From VRUE01 sp963729995 (lineage in GTDB: Bacteria; Actinomycetota; Thermoleophilia; Solirubrobacterales; 70-9), in contig CAVSPF010000005.1 of NCBI GenBank assembly GCA_963729995.1, positions 35,985 through 99,984 of the forward strand: a stretch of 64,000 nt of DNA. Direction: 5' to 3'. Every line of letters starts with the position of its first letter. Position 1 is the stretch's first letter. This document shows, piece after piece, positions 7,473 to 16,504 of the stretch. Made by a program: the position numbers and the translations under genes. Under the pieces are notes generated by a model, which saw only the letters and a program-made list of their open reading frames with translations, was not told the DNA's origin and made no database searches.

Positions 7473-9068
7473 ATGGAGACCGCCACGCAGAGCCCGCCCG
7501 CCCAGTCCACCCTCGAGTCCTTCAACCCCGCCACCGGCGAGCTCGTCGGCTCGGTCGCGACGATCACGCCCGATCAGGTCCAGAGCGTCGTCGACGAGGT
7601 CGCCCGCATCCAGCCCGCCTGGGGCGAGCTGTCCCTCGATGATCGCGGCCACTACCTGCGCCGCGCCGCGGAGGCGCTGCTCGACGACGTCGACGAGATC
7701 GCCGAGCTGCTCGTCAGCGAGCAGGGCAAGCCGCGCGCCGAGGCCTACACGATGGAGCTGCTGCCCACCATCGATGCCCTGCACTGGTGCGCGAAGGCGG
7801 GCCCAAAGATCCTCGCCGACGAGAAGATCCGCATGACGCAGGGGTTCCTGCTCAGCAAGAAAAGCCACTTCTCCTACGAGCCGATCGGCGTCGTTGGGAT
7901 CATCGCCCCCTGGAACTACCCCTGGTCGATCCCCTTCGGCGAGGTGGCGATCGCGCTGATGGCCGGCAACGGCGTCGTCCTCAAGCCCGCCAGCCTGACC
8001 CCCCTGCTGGGCGAAGCGATTCGCCGCGTCTTCGAGAAGGGCGGGCTGCCCGAGGGACTGATCCGCGTCGTCCACGGCGGCGGCGCGGTCGGCGACGCAC
8101 TCGCCAAATCCAGCGTCGGCAAGGTCTTCTTCACCGGCTCGGTCGAGGTCGGCCGCAAGGTCGGCGAGGTGTGCGCACAGCGACTGAAGGGCTCGGTGCT
8201 CGAGCTGGGTGGCAAGGACCCGATGATCGTCTGTGCCGACGCCGATCTCGGCAACGCGATCTCCGGCGCCGTCTGGGGCGGTTTCGCCAATGCCGGGCAG
8301 ACCTGCTCCGGGATCGAGCGCGTGTACGTGATGCGCGAGGTTGCCGACCGTTTCATCGAGGGTGTCGTCCGCGAGACGCAGAAGCTGCGCCTCGGCAACC
8401 CACTCGAGTGGGAGACGGAGATCGGCCCGATGACCTCCGACGGCCAGTACGAGATCGCCCGCGACCTAATCGACGACGCGATCGCATCCGGCGCGACCAA
8501 GCTCTGCGGCGGCCCCACCGAGGTCGCCGGTCTCTCCGGCAAGTTCATCGCTCCGACCGTGCTGACCGGGGTCACGCACGAGATGCGGATCATGAAGGAG
8601 GAGATCTTCGGCCCGGTGCTGCCGATCGTCGTCGTCGAGAGCGAGCAGGAGGCGATCGACCTCGCCAACGACTCCGAGTTCGGCCTCGGCGCCTCGGTCT
8701 GGACGAAGGACCGCCAGAAGGGTGCCCGGATCGCCCGGCGGATCGAATCGGGAATGGTCTGGGTCAACGACCACTCGTTCAGCCACGGTGCCTGCCAGTG
8801 CTCCTGGGGCGGCGTCAAGGACTCCGGGGTCGGCCGCTCGCATTCCAAATTCGGCTTCTACGAGTGCGTCAACATCAAGCTGAACGCCTGGGAGCCGGGG
8901 CTGGCGCGCGACTTCTGGTGGCACCCCTACGACCGCACTCTCGGCGAAGCGGTCCGCGCCTCGGCGAAGCTCCTCTACGGCAAGGGCGCGACGCGGACCA
9001 AGGCGCTGCGCGAGGGTGCCGGCCCGCTGCTCAAGGTCGGCGGTCGCACCATTCGCAAGCGCCGCTGA
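7473..9068 (+). CDS. Aldehyde dehydrogenase (NAD(P)-dependent)
   Basis: A 531-residue member of the ALDH superfamily. It has the cofactor loop APWNYPWSIP, the catalytic Glu in LELGGKDP (about residue 244) and the catalytic Cys in GQTCSGIERVYV (about residue 278), followed by EEIFGPVLPIV and FGLGASVWT. The order and length fit succinate-semialdehyde or related dehydrogenases; the substrate cannot be fixed from sequence. A C-terminal extension of about 50 basic residues (KLLYGKGATRTKALREG) goes beyond the catalytic fold and may bind membrane. The ATG at 7473 is preferred to the upstream in-frame extension, which runs through the inverted repeat. Confidence 0.88.
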   Translation: METATQSPPAQSTLESFNPATGELVGSVATITPDQVQSVVDEVARIQPAWGELSLDDRGHYLRRAAEALLDDVDEIAELLVSEQGKPRAEAYTMELLPTIDALHWCAKAGPKILADEKIRMTQGFLLSKKSHFSYEPIGVVGIIAPWNYPWSIPFGEVAIALMAGNGVVLKPASLTPLLGEAIRRVFEKGGLPEGLIRVVHGGGAVGDALAKSSVGKVFFTGSVEVGRKVGEVCAQRLKGSVLELGGKDPMIVCADADLGNAISGAVWGGFANAGQTCSGIERVYVMREVADRFIEGVVRETQKLRLGNPLEWETEIGPMTSDGQYEIARDLIDDAIASGATKLCGGPTEVAGLSGKFIAPTVLTGVTHEMRIMKEEIFGPVLPIVVVESEQEAIDLANDSEFGLGASVWTKDRQKGARIARRIESGMVWVNDHSFSHGACQCSWGGVKDSGVGRSHSKFGFYECVNIKLNAWEPGLARDFWWHPYDRTLGEAVRASAKLLYGKGATRTKALREGAGPLLKVGGRTIRKRR

Positions 9069-9118
9069 TCGCCCCGACGCCGCGCGCCGAGGCGATCGAC
9101 CAGCCTATGGGAGGCGGC

Positions 9119-9520
9119 TCAGCCGCCTTTGATTTCGATCGTCTTCGAGGTCGCCCCCAGGCAGTTGTAGATCGTGCCGGCGGTTCCCTCGCTGACGGGC
9201 TTGACCACGGCAAAGATCTTGAACGGCGGTCCCCCCTTGAAGCGCAGGTCTTCCGGATTGACTTTCCAGTGGCCCTGTGCGTCGGACGTATCCCGGCCGA
9301 GCACACCGTGGCCCTTCTGCTTCAGCACCACCTTGCGGTCGCCGACGCATCCCGGATTCGAGGACTTGACCTGGCCGAAGTAGCCGTAGGCGCTGATCGC
9401 CGCACTCGTCGGAATGTTGACCGTCCTGGTCGCGCCGGCGGGCACAGCCGCCGCCGCCGCCACGACAGACGCGGCGGCCAAAGTCGCGAGGCCAGCCTTT
9501 GCTCGATTCCCTCTGCTCAC
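9119..9520 (-). CDS. Small secreted protein of unknown function
   Basis: 133 residues with a signal peptide (MSRGNRAK, an Ala/Val-rich core, cleavage near PAGATR). The mature part of about 100 residues has two Cys (PGCVGDRK and IYNCLGA) that may form a disulfide, and beta-type spacing resembling a small transthyretin/Ig-like domain (VVLKQKGHGVLG, then GHWKVNP). Function unknown. Its 5' end lies just upstream of and divergent from ccmA. Confidence 0.65.
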   Translation of the reverse strand: MSRGNRAKAGLATLAAASVVAAAAAVPAGATRTVNIPTSAAISAYGYFGQVKSSNPGCVGDRKVVLKQKGHGVLGRDTSDAQGHWKVNPEDLRFKGGPPFKIFAVVKPVSEGTAGTIYNCLGATSKTIEIKGG

Positions 9521-9579
9521 TCGATCCTCCCTTTTCGGTACCAGACTGTGGGCAGCCTAGACGGTTCACAATCCCCGAT

Positions 9580-10308
9580 GTGAACTCAGTCCAGGAGACA
9601 GGCGAGCCGGCGCTGGCGGTCGCCGCGCTGCGCCGCGATTTCGGCGAACGAACCGCCCTGGACGGGATCGACCTCTCTCTGGCGCAGGGCGAGTCGCTGG
9701 TCGTGCTCGGCCCCAACGGGGCGGGGAAGACGACGCTGCTGCGCATCCTCGCCACGCTGCTGCGACCGAGCGCGGGCGAGGTCCGGGTCCTGGGCGCGTC
9801 GCTCCCCGGCGAAGCCTGGAAGGTGCGCGGCCGGATCGGCTTCCTTGCTCATGAGCCACTGCTGTACCGGGATCTCAGCGGGCGCGAGAACCTGCGCTTC
9901 CACGCCCGGCTGCACGGCCTCCCCGCCGAGCAGGCCGAGCGGCGAATCGCCACGCTGCTCGCCGCGGTGGGGATGGAGCGGCGCGGGGACGACCGGATAG
10001 TCGAGCTCTCGGCGGGGATGCGGCAGAGGCTCGCGATCTGTCGTGCGGTCCTGCACGAACCCGGGCTGCTGCTGCTCGACGAGCCGGACTCCAGCCTCGA
10101 CGCGGAGGGCCGCGAGCTGGCCAGGGAGGTGATCTCCGCCGATGCGGATCGCTCCCGCGTCCTCGTCACCCATGACGCCGAGCGTGCCCTCCCGGACGCC
10201 GATCGGGCGATCGTGCTGGCCCCCGATGGCAGGGTCGCTCGCGACTGCGCGGCCGGCGCCCTCGATCCAGCCGAGGCCCGCGCGGCAGCCGCGGGGGCGG
10301 CGACGTGA
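9580..10308 (+). CDS. ccmA: Heme exporter ATP-binding subunit CcmA
   Basis: An ABC ATPase of about 242 residues: Walker A GPNGAGKTT near residue 45, signature LSAGMRQRL near 144, Walker B LLLLDEPD near 164, and the switch His in LVTHDAERA. The partner ccmB overlaps it by 4 bases and ccmC follows, which identifies it as the CcmA subunit of the heme-handling ABC complex of system I cytochrome c maturation. The open frame reaches back to 9499, but the upstream part overlaps the divergent secreted-protein gene; GTG at 9580 is the better start. Confidence 0.88.
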   Translation: MNSVQETGEPALAVAALRRDFGERTALDGIDLSLAQGESLVVLGPNGAGKTTLLRILATLLRPSAGEVRVLGASLPGEAWKVRGRIGFLAHEPLLYRDLSGRENLRFHARLHGLPAEQAERRIATLLAAVGMERRGDDRIVELSAGMRQRLAICRAVLHEPGLLLLDEPDSSLDAEGRELAREVISADADRSRVLVTHDAERALPDADRAIVLAPDGRVARDCAAGALDPAEARAAAAGAAT

Positions 10309-10985
10309 CGCCGTCCCGCACCGCCTTTGGCGCCATCCTCGGCAAGGACCTGCGCGCGGAGCTGCGCACGCTCCAGTCGCTGCCCGCGATGGTGCTCTTC
10401 GCGGTGACCACCTTCGTCATCTTCCGCTTCGGGCTCGACCGCACCAGCCTTTCGGGGAGCCTCGCGGCGGGTGTGCTGTGGGCCACCCTGCTGTTTGCCG
10501 CGCTGCTCGCCATCAACCGCCTCTTCGTCGCCGAGCGGCAGGAGGGGGGCTTCGACGCGATCCGGCTCGCCCCGATCGACCGCACCGTGCTGTTCGCCGC
10601 CAAGGCGGCGGCGCTGCTCCTCTACCTGCTCGTGCTCGAGCTGGTCGTCGTACCGCTGTTCGCCGTCTTCTTCCTCGACTCCGCCGCCGCCCTGGCGCCG
10701 CTCACCGCCGTGCTGCTCCTTGCCGATCTCGGCCTCGCCGCCACGGGCACGCTGATCTCCTCGATGGCGGTCAACTCTCGCGCTCGCGACCTGCTCGCCC
10801 CGCTCGTCCTGCTGCCGCTGGTCGTGCCGCTGATGATCGCCGCGACCGGCGCCAGCGAGCCGCTGCTGGCCGTGGGCGGTCCCGGTTACCACCGCTTCGT
10901 CACCTGGCTGGCGGTCCTCGGCCTATACGATTTGATCTTCCTCCTCGTCGGATACGCGGTGTTCGACTTCCTGCTGGAGGACTGA
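10305..10985 (+). CDS. ccmB: Heme exporter membrane subunit CcmB
   Basis: 226 residues with six predicted membrane segments, beginning with the FGAILGKDLRAELRT segment typical of CcmB. ERQEGGFDAIRLAPIDRTVLF, between the second and third helices, is the conserved cytoplasmic loop contacting the ATPase. The GTG start overlaps the ccmA stop (GTGA), so synthesis is coupled. With CcmA it releases the heme-CcmE complex or exports heme. Confidence 0.9.
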   Translation: MTPSRTAFGAILGKDLRAELRTLQSLPAMVLFAVTTFVIFRFGLDRTSLSGSLAAGVLWATLLFAALLAINRLFVAERQEGGFDAIRLAPIDRTVLFAAKAAALLLYLLVLELVVVPLFAVFFLDSAAALAPLTAVLLLADLGLAATGTLISSMAVNSRARDLLAPLVLLPLVVPLMIAATGASEPLLAVGGPGYHRFVTWLAVLGLYDLIFLLVGYAVFDFLLED

Positions 10986-11013
10986 GCGGGTCCCACGTCA
11001 ACCGCGGAGAGGC

Positions 11014-11733
11014 ATGTACGGCAAAGGACTGAGAACCCTCTCGATCGCGACCATCGCGGCGCTCGCCGTGGCGCTCTCGCTTGTCTTCTTCTACGCGCCG
11101 CTCGACGCCGACCAGGGGTTCATCCAGAAGATCTTCTACCTGCACGTGCCGCTCGCGATCACGGCTCTGCTCGGGTTCATCGCCGGCGGCGCCTTCGCGA
11201 TCGCGCACCTGCGCAGCGGCGACCGCCGCTGGGACGCCTACTCCTACGTCTGCATCCACCTCTCGGTGATCTTCGGTGTCGGAGTGCTCGTCACCGGCTC
11301 GATCTGGGCGAAGGCCTCGTGGGGCCACTGGTGGGTCTGGAACGAGCCGACCCTGGTCAGCTTTCTGATCGTCTTCCTCCTCTACGCGACCTACTATCCC
11401 TTCCGCTACGCAATCGAGGACCCCGAGCGCCAGGCCCGCTACGCCTCGGTCTTCGCGGTCGCAGCCGGCGCCTTCGTGCCGCTCAACTTCATCGCCGTGC
11501 GCCTCTCCCAGAGCCTCGTCCACCCGCGCGTCTTCGCCACCGCGAACGGCGGCCTGCCCGGCTCGATGCTGCTGACGTTCCTCGCCTGCCTGCTGGCGAT
11601 GGGACTGCTCTGGGTGACCCTGGTGAAGTTCGAGCTGACCGCGAAGAGCGCCTCGGGGCAGCTGAAGCGGCTGCGCCGCGCCCTCGACGCCCCGCCGCGG
11701 GGCACGTCCCGCGTGGCGCCGGAGGTGAGCTAG
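11014..11733 (+). CDS. ccmC: Cytochrome c maturation protein CcmC (heme handling)
   Basis: 239 residues, six membrane segments. The tryptophan-rich heme-binding motif is present as WGHWWVWNEPTL, with conserved His in FYLHVPLAI and in SLVHPRVF. CcmC loads heme onto CcmE on the outer face of the membrane. It is 28 bp after ccmB in the same operon. The Asp of the usual WWxWD motif is Asn here. Confidence 0.92.
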   Translation: MYGKGLRTLSIATIAALAVALSLVFFYAPLDADQGFIQKIFYLHVPLAITALLGFIAGGAFAIAHLRSGDRRWDAYSYVCIHLSVIFGVGVLVTGSIWAKASWGHWWVWNEPTLVSFLIVFLLYATYYPFRYAIEDPERQARYASVFAVAAGAFVPLNFIAVRLSQSLVHPRVFATANGGLPGSMLLTFLACLLAMGLLWVTLVKFELTAKSASGQLKRLRRALDAPPRGTSRVAPEVS

Positions 11734-11960
11734 TGGTCCCACTGATGCCCAGCGCCCTGCTCGCGAGCGCGCCCGCGCTTCCGCTCGACGAGGCGGGCCG
11801 CTACGTCGCCGGCGCCTATATCGTCTTCCTCGTGCTGATCATCGTCTACGTGGCGATCATGGCCGCGAAGCTCCAGCGCATCGAGCGGGAGCTGCGCGAG
11901 CTCGCGACCTTCGCCGAGCAGCGCGACGCCGGGCGGGAGCGGGTGACCGCCGATGTCTGA
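11733..11960 (+). CDS. CcmD-like small membrane protein
   Basis: A 75-residue protein with one membrane segment (AYIVFLVLIIVYVAIMAAKL) followed by a charged helix (QRIERELRELATFAEQRDAG). This is the architecture of CcmD, which tethers CcmC and CcmAB, and the position directly after ccmC supports it. The GTG start overlaps the ccmC stop and the gene overlaps hemA by 8 bases. CcmD proteins are too short and variable for certainty; an ATG at 11745 is an alternative start. Confidence 0.65.
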   Translation: MVPLMPSALLASAPALPLDEAGRYVAGAYIVFLVLIIVYVAIMAAKLQRIERELRELATFAEQRDAGRERVTADV

Positions 11961-13290
11961 GCTGCTGGCGCTCGGCGTCTCCCATAAGACCGCGCCGCTG
12001 GAGCTGCGCGAGCGGCTCTCGCTGACCGAGGGTCGCGCGGTCGGAGCCCTGCATGAGCTGACCGCCGCCGACGGGATTCACGAGGCGGCGGCGATCTCGA
12101 CCTGCAACCGCACCGAGCTGTACCTGGTCGTGTCCGACCCTGTCGCCGCCGAGTCGACGGCCCTGGGCGTGCTGACCCGCCAGGCGGAGATCCGCCCTAC
12201 GGAACTGCTCAGCCACCTCTACTCACTGCGCTCCGGCGCGGCCGCGCGCCAACTTTTCCGGGTCACCGCCGGTCTCGACTCGATGATCGTCGGCGAGGCG
12301 GAGATCCAGGGCCAGGTGAAGCGCGCCTACGAGCTGGCGCTGGTCGAGGGCGGCACCGGTCCGATCCTGAATCGCCTGTTCCGCGGCGCCCTCGCCGCCG
12401 GCGGGCGCGTCCGCCAGGAAACCGCGATCGGCGAGAAGGGGCTCTCGATTCCCTCGGTGGCGGTCGAGCTGGCGAGGCGCACCCTCGGCGACCTCGCCGA
12501 GCGGCGGGTGCTGGTGATCGGCGCCGGCGAGACCGCCGAGCTGGTCGCCCGGGCGCTGGTCGCCCGCGGCGTCGCCACCGTGTTCGTCGCCAATCGCCAC
12601 TACGACCGGGCGATCGGCCTCGCCCAACGCTACGGCGGCACCGCGGTCCGCTTCGACGAGCTGCCCGAGCAGCTCGGGCCCGCCGACATCGTCGTCTCCG
12701 CCACCAACTCGCCGCACCACATAGTCGGGAGCGACGAGCTCCGCCACGTGGTCAAGAGCCGCAACGGCCGGCCCCTGGTTCTCGTCGACATCGCGGTGCC
12801 ACGCGACATCGATCCGGCCTGCCGTGAGATCCCCGGTGTCAGCCTCCACGACATCGATGACGTGCAGCAGATCGTCGAGCGCAATGCCAGCGGACGCGAG
12901 GCGGAGGCGCGGCTGGCGGAACCGATCCTGGCCGCTGAGCTGGATCGCTTCGAACGCTGGCTCGCCTCCCTCGAGGTGGTGCCGACGATCGCCTCGCTGC
13001 GCGGGCGCGCCGACGAGGTGGTGCGCCGTGTCCTCGCCGAGAACGATGGCCGCTGGGAGACGCTCAGCGAGGCCGACCGCGAGCGCCTCGAGGCGATGGC
13101 CAGGACGATCGCCTCTCGTCTCCTGCATGACCCGACCCTGCGGATGAAGCGTGCAGCCGGCAGCGACGACGCCTATCTCTACGTGAGTGCCCTGCGTGAG
13201 CTGTTCGGCCTCGACGCGGAGACGGAGCCGGAGGCCGGGGGGAAGGCCGAAGTCACCGAGCTGCGCCGCAAGGGCCGAGAGTCCGCCTGA
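11953..13290 (+). CDS. hemA: Glutamyl-tRNA reductase
   Basis: First step of the C5 pathway: reduces glutamyl-tRNA(Glu) to glutamate-1-semialdehyde with NADPH. Visible: LGVSHKTAPLELRERL at the N-terminus, the catalytic Cys in STCNRTELY (about residue 50), GLDSMIVGEAEIQGQVK, the nucleotide-binding VLVIGAGETAEL, and the C-terminal dimerisation region. Length (445) is normal. The start overlaps the end of the CcmD-like gene, placing heme synthesis and cytochrome c assembly in one transcript. Confidence 0.95.
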   Translation: MSELLALGVSHKTAPLELRERLSLTEGRAVGALHELTAADGIHEAAAISTCNRTELYLVVSDPVAAESTALGVLTRQAEIRPTELLSHLYSLRSGAAARQLFRVTAGLDSMIVGEAEIQGQVKRAYELALVEGGTGPILNRLFRGALAAGGRVRQETAIGEKGLSIPSVAVELARRTLGDLAERRVLVIGAGETAELVARALVARGVATVFVANRHYDRAIGLAQRYGGTAVRFDELPEQLGPADIVVSATNSPHHIVGSDELRHVVKSRNGRPLVLVDIAVPRDIDPACREIPGVSLHDIDDVQQIVERNASGREAEARLAEPILAAELDRFERWLASLEVVPTIASLRGRADEVVRRVLAENDGRWETLSEADRERLEAMARTIASRLLHDPTLRMKRAAGSDDAYLYVSALRELFGLDAETEPEAGGKAEVTELRRKGRESA

Positions 13291-13298
13291 GGCGACGC

Positions 13299-14192
13299 GT
13301 GGCAACCCTTCGAATTGCCACCCGCGGCAGCGCGCTCGCCCTCGCCCAGTCACGCCAGGTTGCCGAACGACTGGGAGGGGCGGAGCTGGTCGAGGTGTCC
13401 TCCGACGGCGAGCCCGGCGACAAGGCGCGCTTCGTGCGCGGGGTGGAGCGGGCGCTGCTGCGTGGCGAGGCCGAGATCGGCGTCCACTCGGCCAAGGACC
13501 TCCCCGCCGATATGCCCGACGGCCTGGTGATCGCCGCCGTCCCGGCGAGGGAGGACCCAGCCGACGCCTGGATCGGGGTCGGCGCCTCGCTCGACGAGGT
13601 CCCCGAGGGGGCCCGTGTCGGCACCGCCAGCCTGCGCCGCCGCGCCCAGCTCCTCGCCGCCCGGCCGGACCTGCGCGTCGAGGAGCTGCACGGCAACGTC
13701 GACACGCGGCTGCGGCGGCTCGCCGAGGGCGCCCTGGACGCGATCGTGCTCGCCGTCGCCGGGCTGCGGCGGCTGGATCGCGCGGGGGAGATCTCCTTCC
13801 CGATTCCCACCGATCGGATGACCCCGGCGCCGGGCCAGGGCGCACTGGTCCTGCAGGGCCGAGGGGGGGACGAGGCGAGCGCCGCCGCTGCCGCCGGGAT
13901 CGGCGACGAGACCAGCCTGCGAGAGCTGACTGCGGAGCGGGCCGCGGTCGCCGTGCTCGAGGCGACCTGCGCCTCCCCGATCGGCATCCACGCCCGGATC
14001 GACGGCGACCGGATCGCCGTCGACGCCTTCGTTGGCCTGCCCGACGGCAGCGAGTGGATCCGCGACCGAGTCGAGGCCGAGGCCGAGCAGCCGGCAGCGG
14101 CCGGGGCCCTCCTCGCCGAGCGTCTCCTGACCGCGGGCGCCCGCGACATACTCAGCCGTGCAGAGGGCTGGAGCGAACGTGTCCGACTTTGA
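13299..14192 (+). CDS. hemC: Hydroxymethylbilane synthase (porphobilinogen deaminase)
   Basis: Polymerises four porphobilinogens to hydroxymethylbilane. Visible: IATRGSALALAQ, HSAKDLP, GTASLRRRAQLLA, and the cofactor-attachment Cys in LEATCASPIGIHA near residue 224. Length 297 is normal. GTG start 8 bp after hemA. Its stop codon lies in the left arm of a perfect hairpin. Confidence 0.95.
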   Translation: MATLRIATRGSALALAQSRQVAERLGGAELVEVSSDGEPGDKARFVRGVERALLRGEAEIGVHSAKDLPADMPDGLVIAAVPAREDPADAWIGVGASLDEVPEGARVGTASLRRRAQLLAARPDLRVEELHGNVDTRLRRLAEGALDAIVLAVAGLRRLDRAGEISFPIPTDRMTPAPGQGALVLQGRGGDEASAAAAAGIGDETSLRELTAERAAVAVLEATCASPIGIHARIDGDRIAVDAFVGLPDGSEWIRDRVEAEAEQPAAAGALLAERLLTAGARDILSRAEGWSERVRL

Positions 14193-14218
14193 CCTTGCCA
14201 TAGCGTGGTCAAAGTCGG
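14183..14218 (+). promoter_or_regulatory. Perfect 12-bp stem hairpin over the hemC stop
   Basis: CCGACTTTGACC (14183-14194) pairs exactly with GGTCAAAGTCGG (14207-14218) across a 12-base loop. The hemC stop is inside the left arm, and the hairpin ends 22 bp before the likely start of the next gene. No T-run follows. It may stabilise mRNA ends, attenuate the operon or bind a regulator. Confidence 0.55.
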
Positions 14219-14240
14219 TTGCGCTTCCCGGAGGCGAGAC

Positions 14241-15794
14241 GTGAGCGCACGCCCGGGAGTCGTCTACCTGGTCGGCGCCGGGCCCGGCGATCCCGGGCTG
14301 ATGACGGTTCGCTCGCTCAAGCTGATCGCCTCCGCGGACGCAATCTTCTTCGACCGCCTGATCCCACCCGGCGCCCTGGACGGCGCTCGCGACGACGCCG
14401 ACCTGGTCTACGTCGGCAAGCAGCCGGCCGACGGGCCGAAAGCGTCCGCGTATCGGCCGAGATCGGGCCACCGGCAGCGGTCCTCGGTTCCGCAGGAGGG
14501 GATCAACGATCGGCTGGTCGAAGCGGCGCAGGCCGGGCGAAGCGTCGTCCGCCTCAAGGGAGGCGACCCGTTCGTCTTCGGCCGCGGCGGCGAGGAGGGC
14601 GAAGCGCTGCGTGCCGCCGGGATCGAGTTCGAGGTCGTGCCCGGCATCACCGCCGGGGTGGCGGCAACCGCCTACGCAGGGATCCCGGTCACCCACCGCG
14701 AGGACGCCTCCGCAGTGGCCTTCGTCACCGGGCATGAGGACCCCGAGAAGGACGAGACCGTCCTGGACTGGGAGGCGCTGGCTCGCTTCCCGGGAACCCT
14801 CGTCTTCTACATGGGGGTCAGGCAACTGGCGGACAACGCCGCGGCGTTGATCGACGCGGGACGCGACCCCGACGAGCCAGCTGCGGCGGTCGAGCGGGGC
14901 ACCTGGGCCGACCAGCGCACGGTGGTCGCCACCCTGGGCACTCTGGCGGAGGCGGTCGAGCGGGAGGGAGTCGGCGCACCGGCGGCGATCGTCGTCGGCG
15001 CCGTGGTCAAGCGCCGCGAGTCGCTTGCCTGGCTGGAGCGCCGCCCTCTGCATGGGCAGCGGGTCGTCGTCACCCGCGCCCGCGCCCAGGCCAGCGGGCT
15101 CGCCGCCACGCTTCGCACCCTCGGCGCCGACGTCGTCGAGCTGCCGGCGATCCGGATCGAAGCGCGGATCGACAGCGACGAGGTCCGCCGTGCGGTCGAC
15201 TCGATCCACACCTACGCGCTGGTCTGCCTGACGAGTCCCAACGGAGCGGGGCTGCTCTTCGACGCGCTGGGCAAGGCGGGTCTGGACGCGCGCGCCCTGG
15301 CCGGCGCCACCGTCGCCGCAATCGGGCCGGGGACCGCCCGGGCTCTGACGGCACGGGGCATTGCCCCGGACGTCGTCCCGGAGCGCTTCGTCGCCGAGGC
15401 CCTGGTCGAGGCCCTGGCCAAGGTCGATGTCGCGGGCCGCCCGGTGCTGATCGCCCGCGCCGCAGAGGCACGCGACGTGCTGCCCGAGGCACTGCGCGAG
15501 CGCGGCGCCGAGGTCGATGTCGTCGCCCTCTACGAGACCGTGCAGGAGGAGCCCGAGCCGGAGGCCGTCGAGGCCGCGCAGGGCGCCGATTACGTCACCT
15601 TCACCTCATCGTCGACGGTTCGCAACCTGACCGACGCGCTCGGCGAGCGCTTTCCCGCCCGGGCGCGCGTGGTCTCGATCGGCCCGGTCACCAGCGCGGC
15701 GGCGCGGGCCGCCGGTCTCGAGGTCCACGTCGAGGCCGAGCGGCACGACGTCGACGGCCTTCTCGAGGCGCTGCTGAACGACGCGGCGGGATGA
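14241..15794 (+). CDS. cobA-hemD: Fused uroporphyrinogen-III C-methyltransferase / uroporphyrinogen-III synthase
   Basis: The N-terminal half (to about residue 250) is a SAM-dependent precorrin-2-forming methyltransferase: VYLVGAGPGDPGLMT, VRLKGGDPFVFGRGGEE and PGITAGVAATAYAGIPVTHR. The C-terminal half is uroporphyrinogen-III synthase: VVVTRARAQASGLAATLR, FTSSSTVRNL and a final regulatory-type region. The fusion is common in actinobacteria and links heme and corrinoid branches. The frame opens at 14205, but that start lies in the hairpin; GTG at 14241 precedes the conserved N-terminus. Confidence 0.92.
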   Translation: MSARPGVVYLVGAGPGDPGLMTVRSLKLIASADAIFFDRLIPPGALDGARDDADLVYVGKQPADGPKASAYRPRSGHRQRSSVPQEGINDRLVEAAQAGRSVVRLKGGDPFVFGRGGEEGEALRAAGIEFEVVPGITAGVAATAYAGIPVTHREDASAVAFVTGHEDPEKDETVLDWEALARFPGTLVFYMGVRQLADNAAALIDAGRDPDEPAAAVERGTWADQRTVVATLGTLAEAVEREGVGAPAAIVVGAVVKRRESLAWLERRPLHGQRVVVTRARAQASGLAATLRTLGADVVELPAIRIEARIDSDEVRRAVDSIHTYALVCLTSPNGAGLLFDALGKAGLDARALAGATVAAIGPGTARALTARGIAPDVVPERFVAEALVEALAKVDVAGRPVLIARAAEARDVLPEALRERGAEVDVVALYETVQEEPEPEAVEAAQGADYVTFTSSSTVRNLTDALGERFPARARVVSIGPVTSAAARAAGLEVHVEAERHDVDGLLEALLNDAAG

Positions 15795-16504
15795 GCTTCG
15801 GCACACCTCACAGGCACTATCGCGTCACGGACTCGACGAACACGCGCGCAAAGGAGCTGGCCGTGGCGGGGGCGCCGCACGGGACCGTCGTCACCGCCGG
15901 CGAGCAGAGCGCGGGCCGCGGGCGCCAGGGACGCAGCTGGACGGCGCCCGCCGGCAAGGCGCTCCTCTACTCGGCGATCCTGCGCCCCCTCGACGAGCGC
16001 CACCTGCTGCTGCCGCTCGCCGTCCCCCTCGCCGTCTGCGAGGCCGCCGAGGAGCTCGAGCCGGGCCTCAAATGCCGGATCAAGTGGCCGAACGACGTCT
16101 GGGTGGGGGAACGCAAGCTCGCCGGGGTGCTGATCGAGGCGAAGCCACAGGAGGGGTGGGCCGTGATCGGCGCCGGCCTCAACCTCTCCATCGCTCCCGA
16201 GGAGCTCCCGCCCGACCTCCGTGACACGGCGATTTCCATCCTTGGCGCGCTCGAGGGGAGTCGGGAGTCGCCTCGCCAGGCAGCCGCGGCACTGAACCGC
16301 CGTCTCGACCGTTGGGTCGCCGCGGAACGCGAGGACATTCTCGTCGCCTGGCGGGCGCGCGACGCGCTGCGCGGGCGCCAGGTCTCGTGGGAGGGAGGAT
16401 CGGGAGTCGCCGATGGGATCAGCGACGCTGGGAACCTACTCGTCCTCGGCGCCGGCGGCGAGCAGTTCGTCCTCGGCGCCGGAGAGGTCCACCTCCGCAC
16501 CTGA
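15791..16504 (+). CDS. birA: Biotin--[acetyl-CoA-carboxylase] ligase
   Basis: A class I biotin protein ligase of 237 residues without the DNA-binding N-terminal domain, so an enzyme and not a repressor. Visible: the early DSTNTRAKELA segment, the biotinyl-AMP loop GRGRQGRSWTAP, and KWPNDVWVGERKLAGVLIEA. The ATG overlaps the cobA/hemD stop as ATGA. The last 69 bp overlap, tail to tail, the opposing helicase gene. Confidence 0.93.
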   Translation: MSFGTPHRHYRVTDSTNTRAKELAVAGAPHGTVVTAGEQSAGRGRQGRSWTAPAGKALLYSAILRPLDERHLLLPLAVPLAVCEAAEELEPGLKCRIKWPNDVWVGERKLAGVLIEAKPQEGWAVIGAGLNLSIAPEELPPDLRDTAISILGALEGSRESPRQAAAALNRRLDRWVAAEREDILVAWRARDALRGRQVSWEGGSGVADGISDAGNLLVLGAGGEQFVLGAGEVHLRT

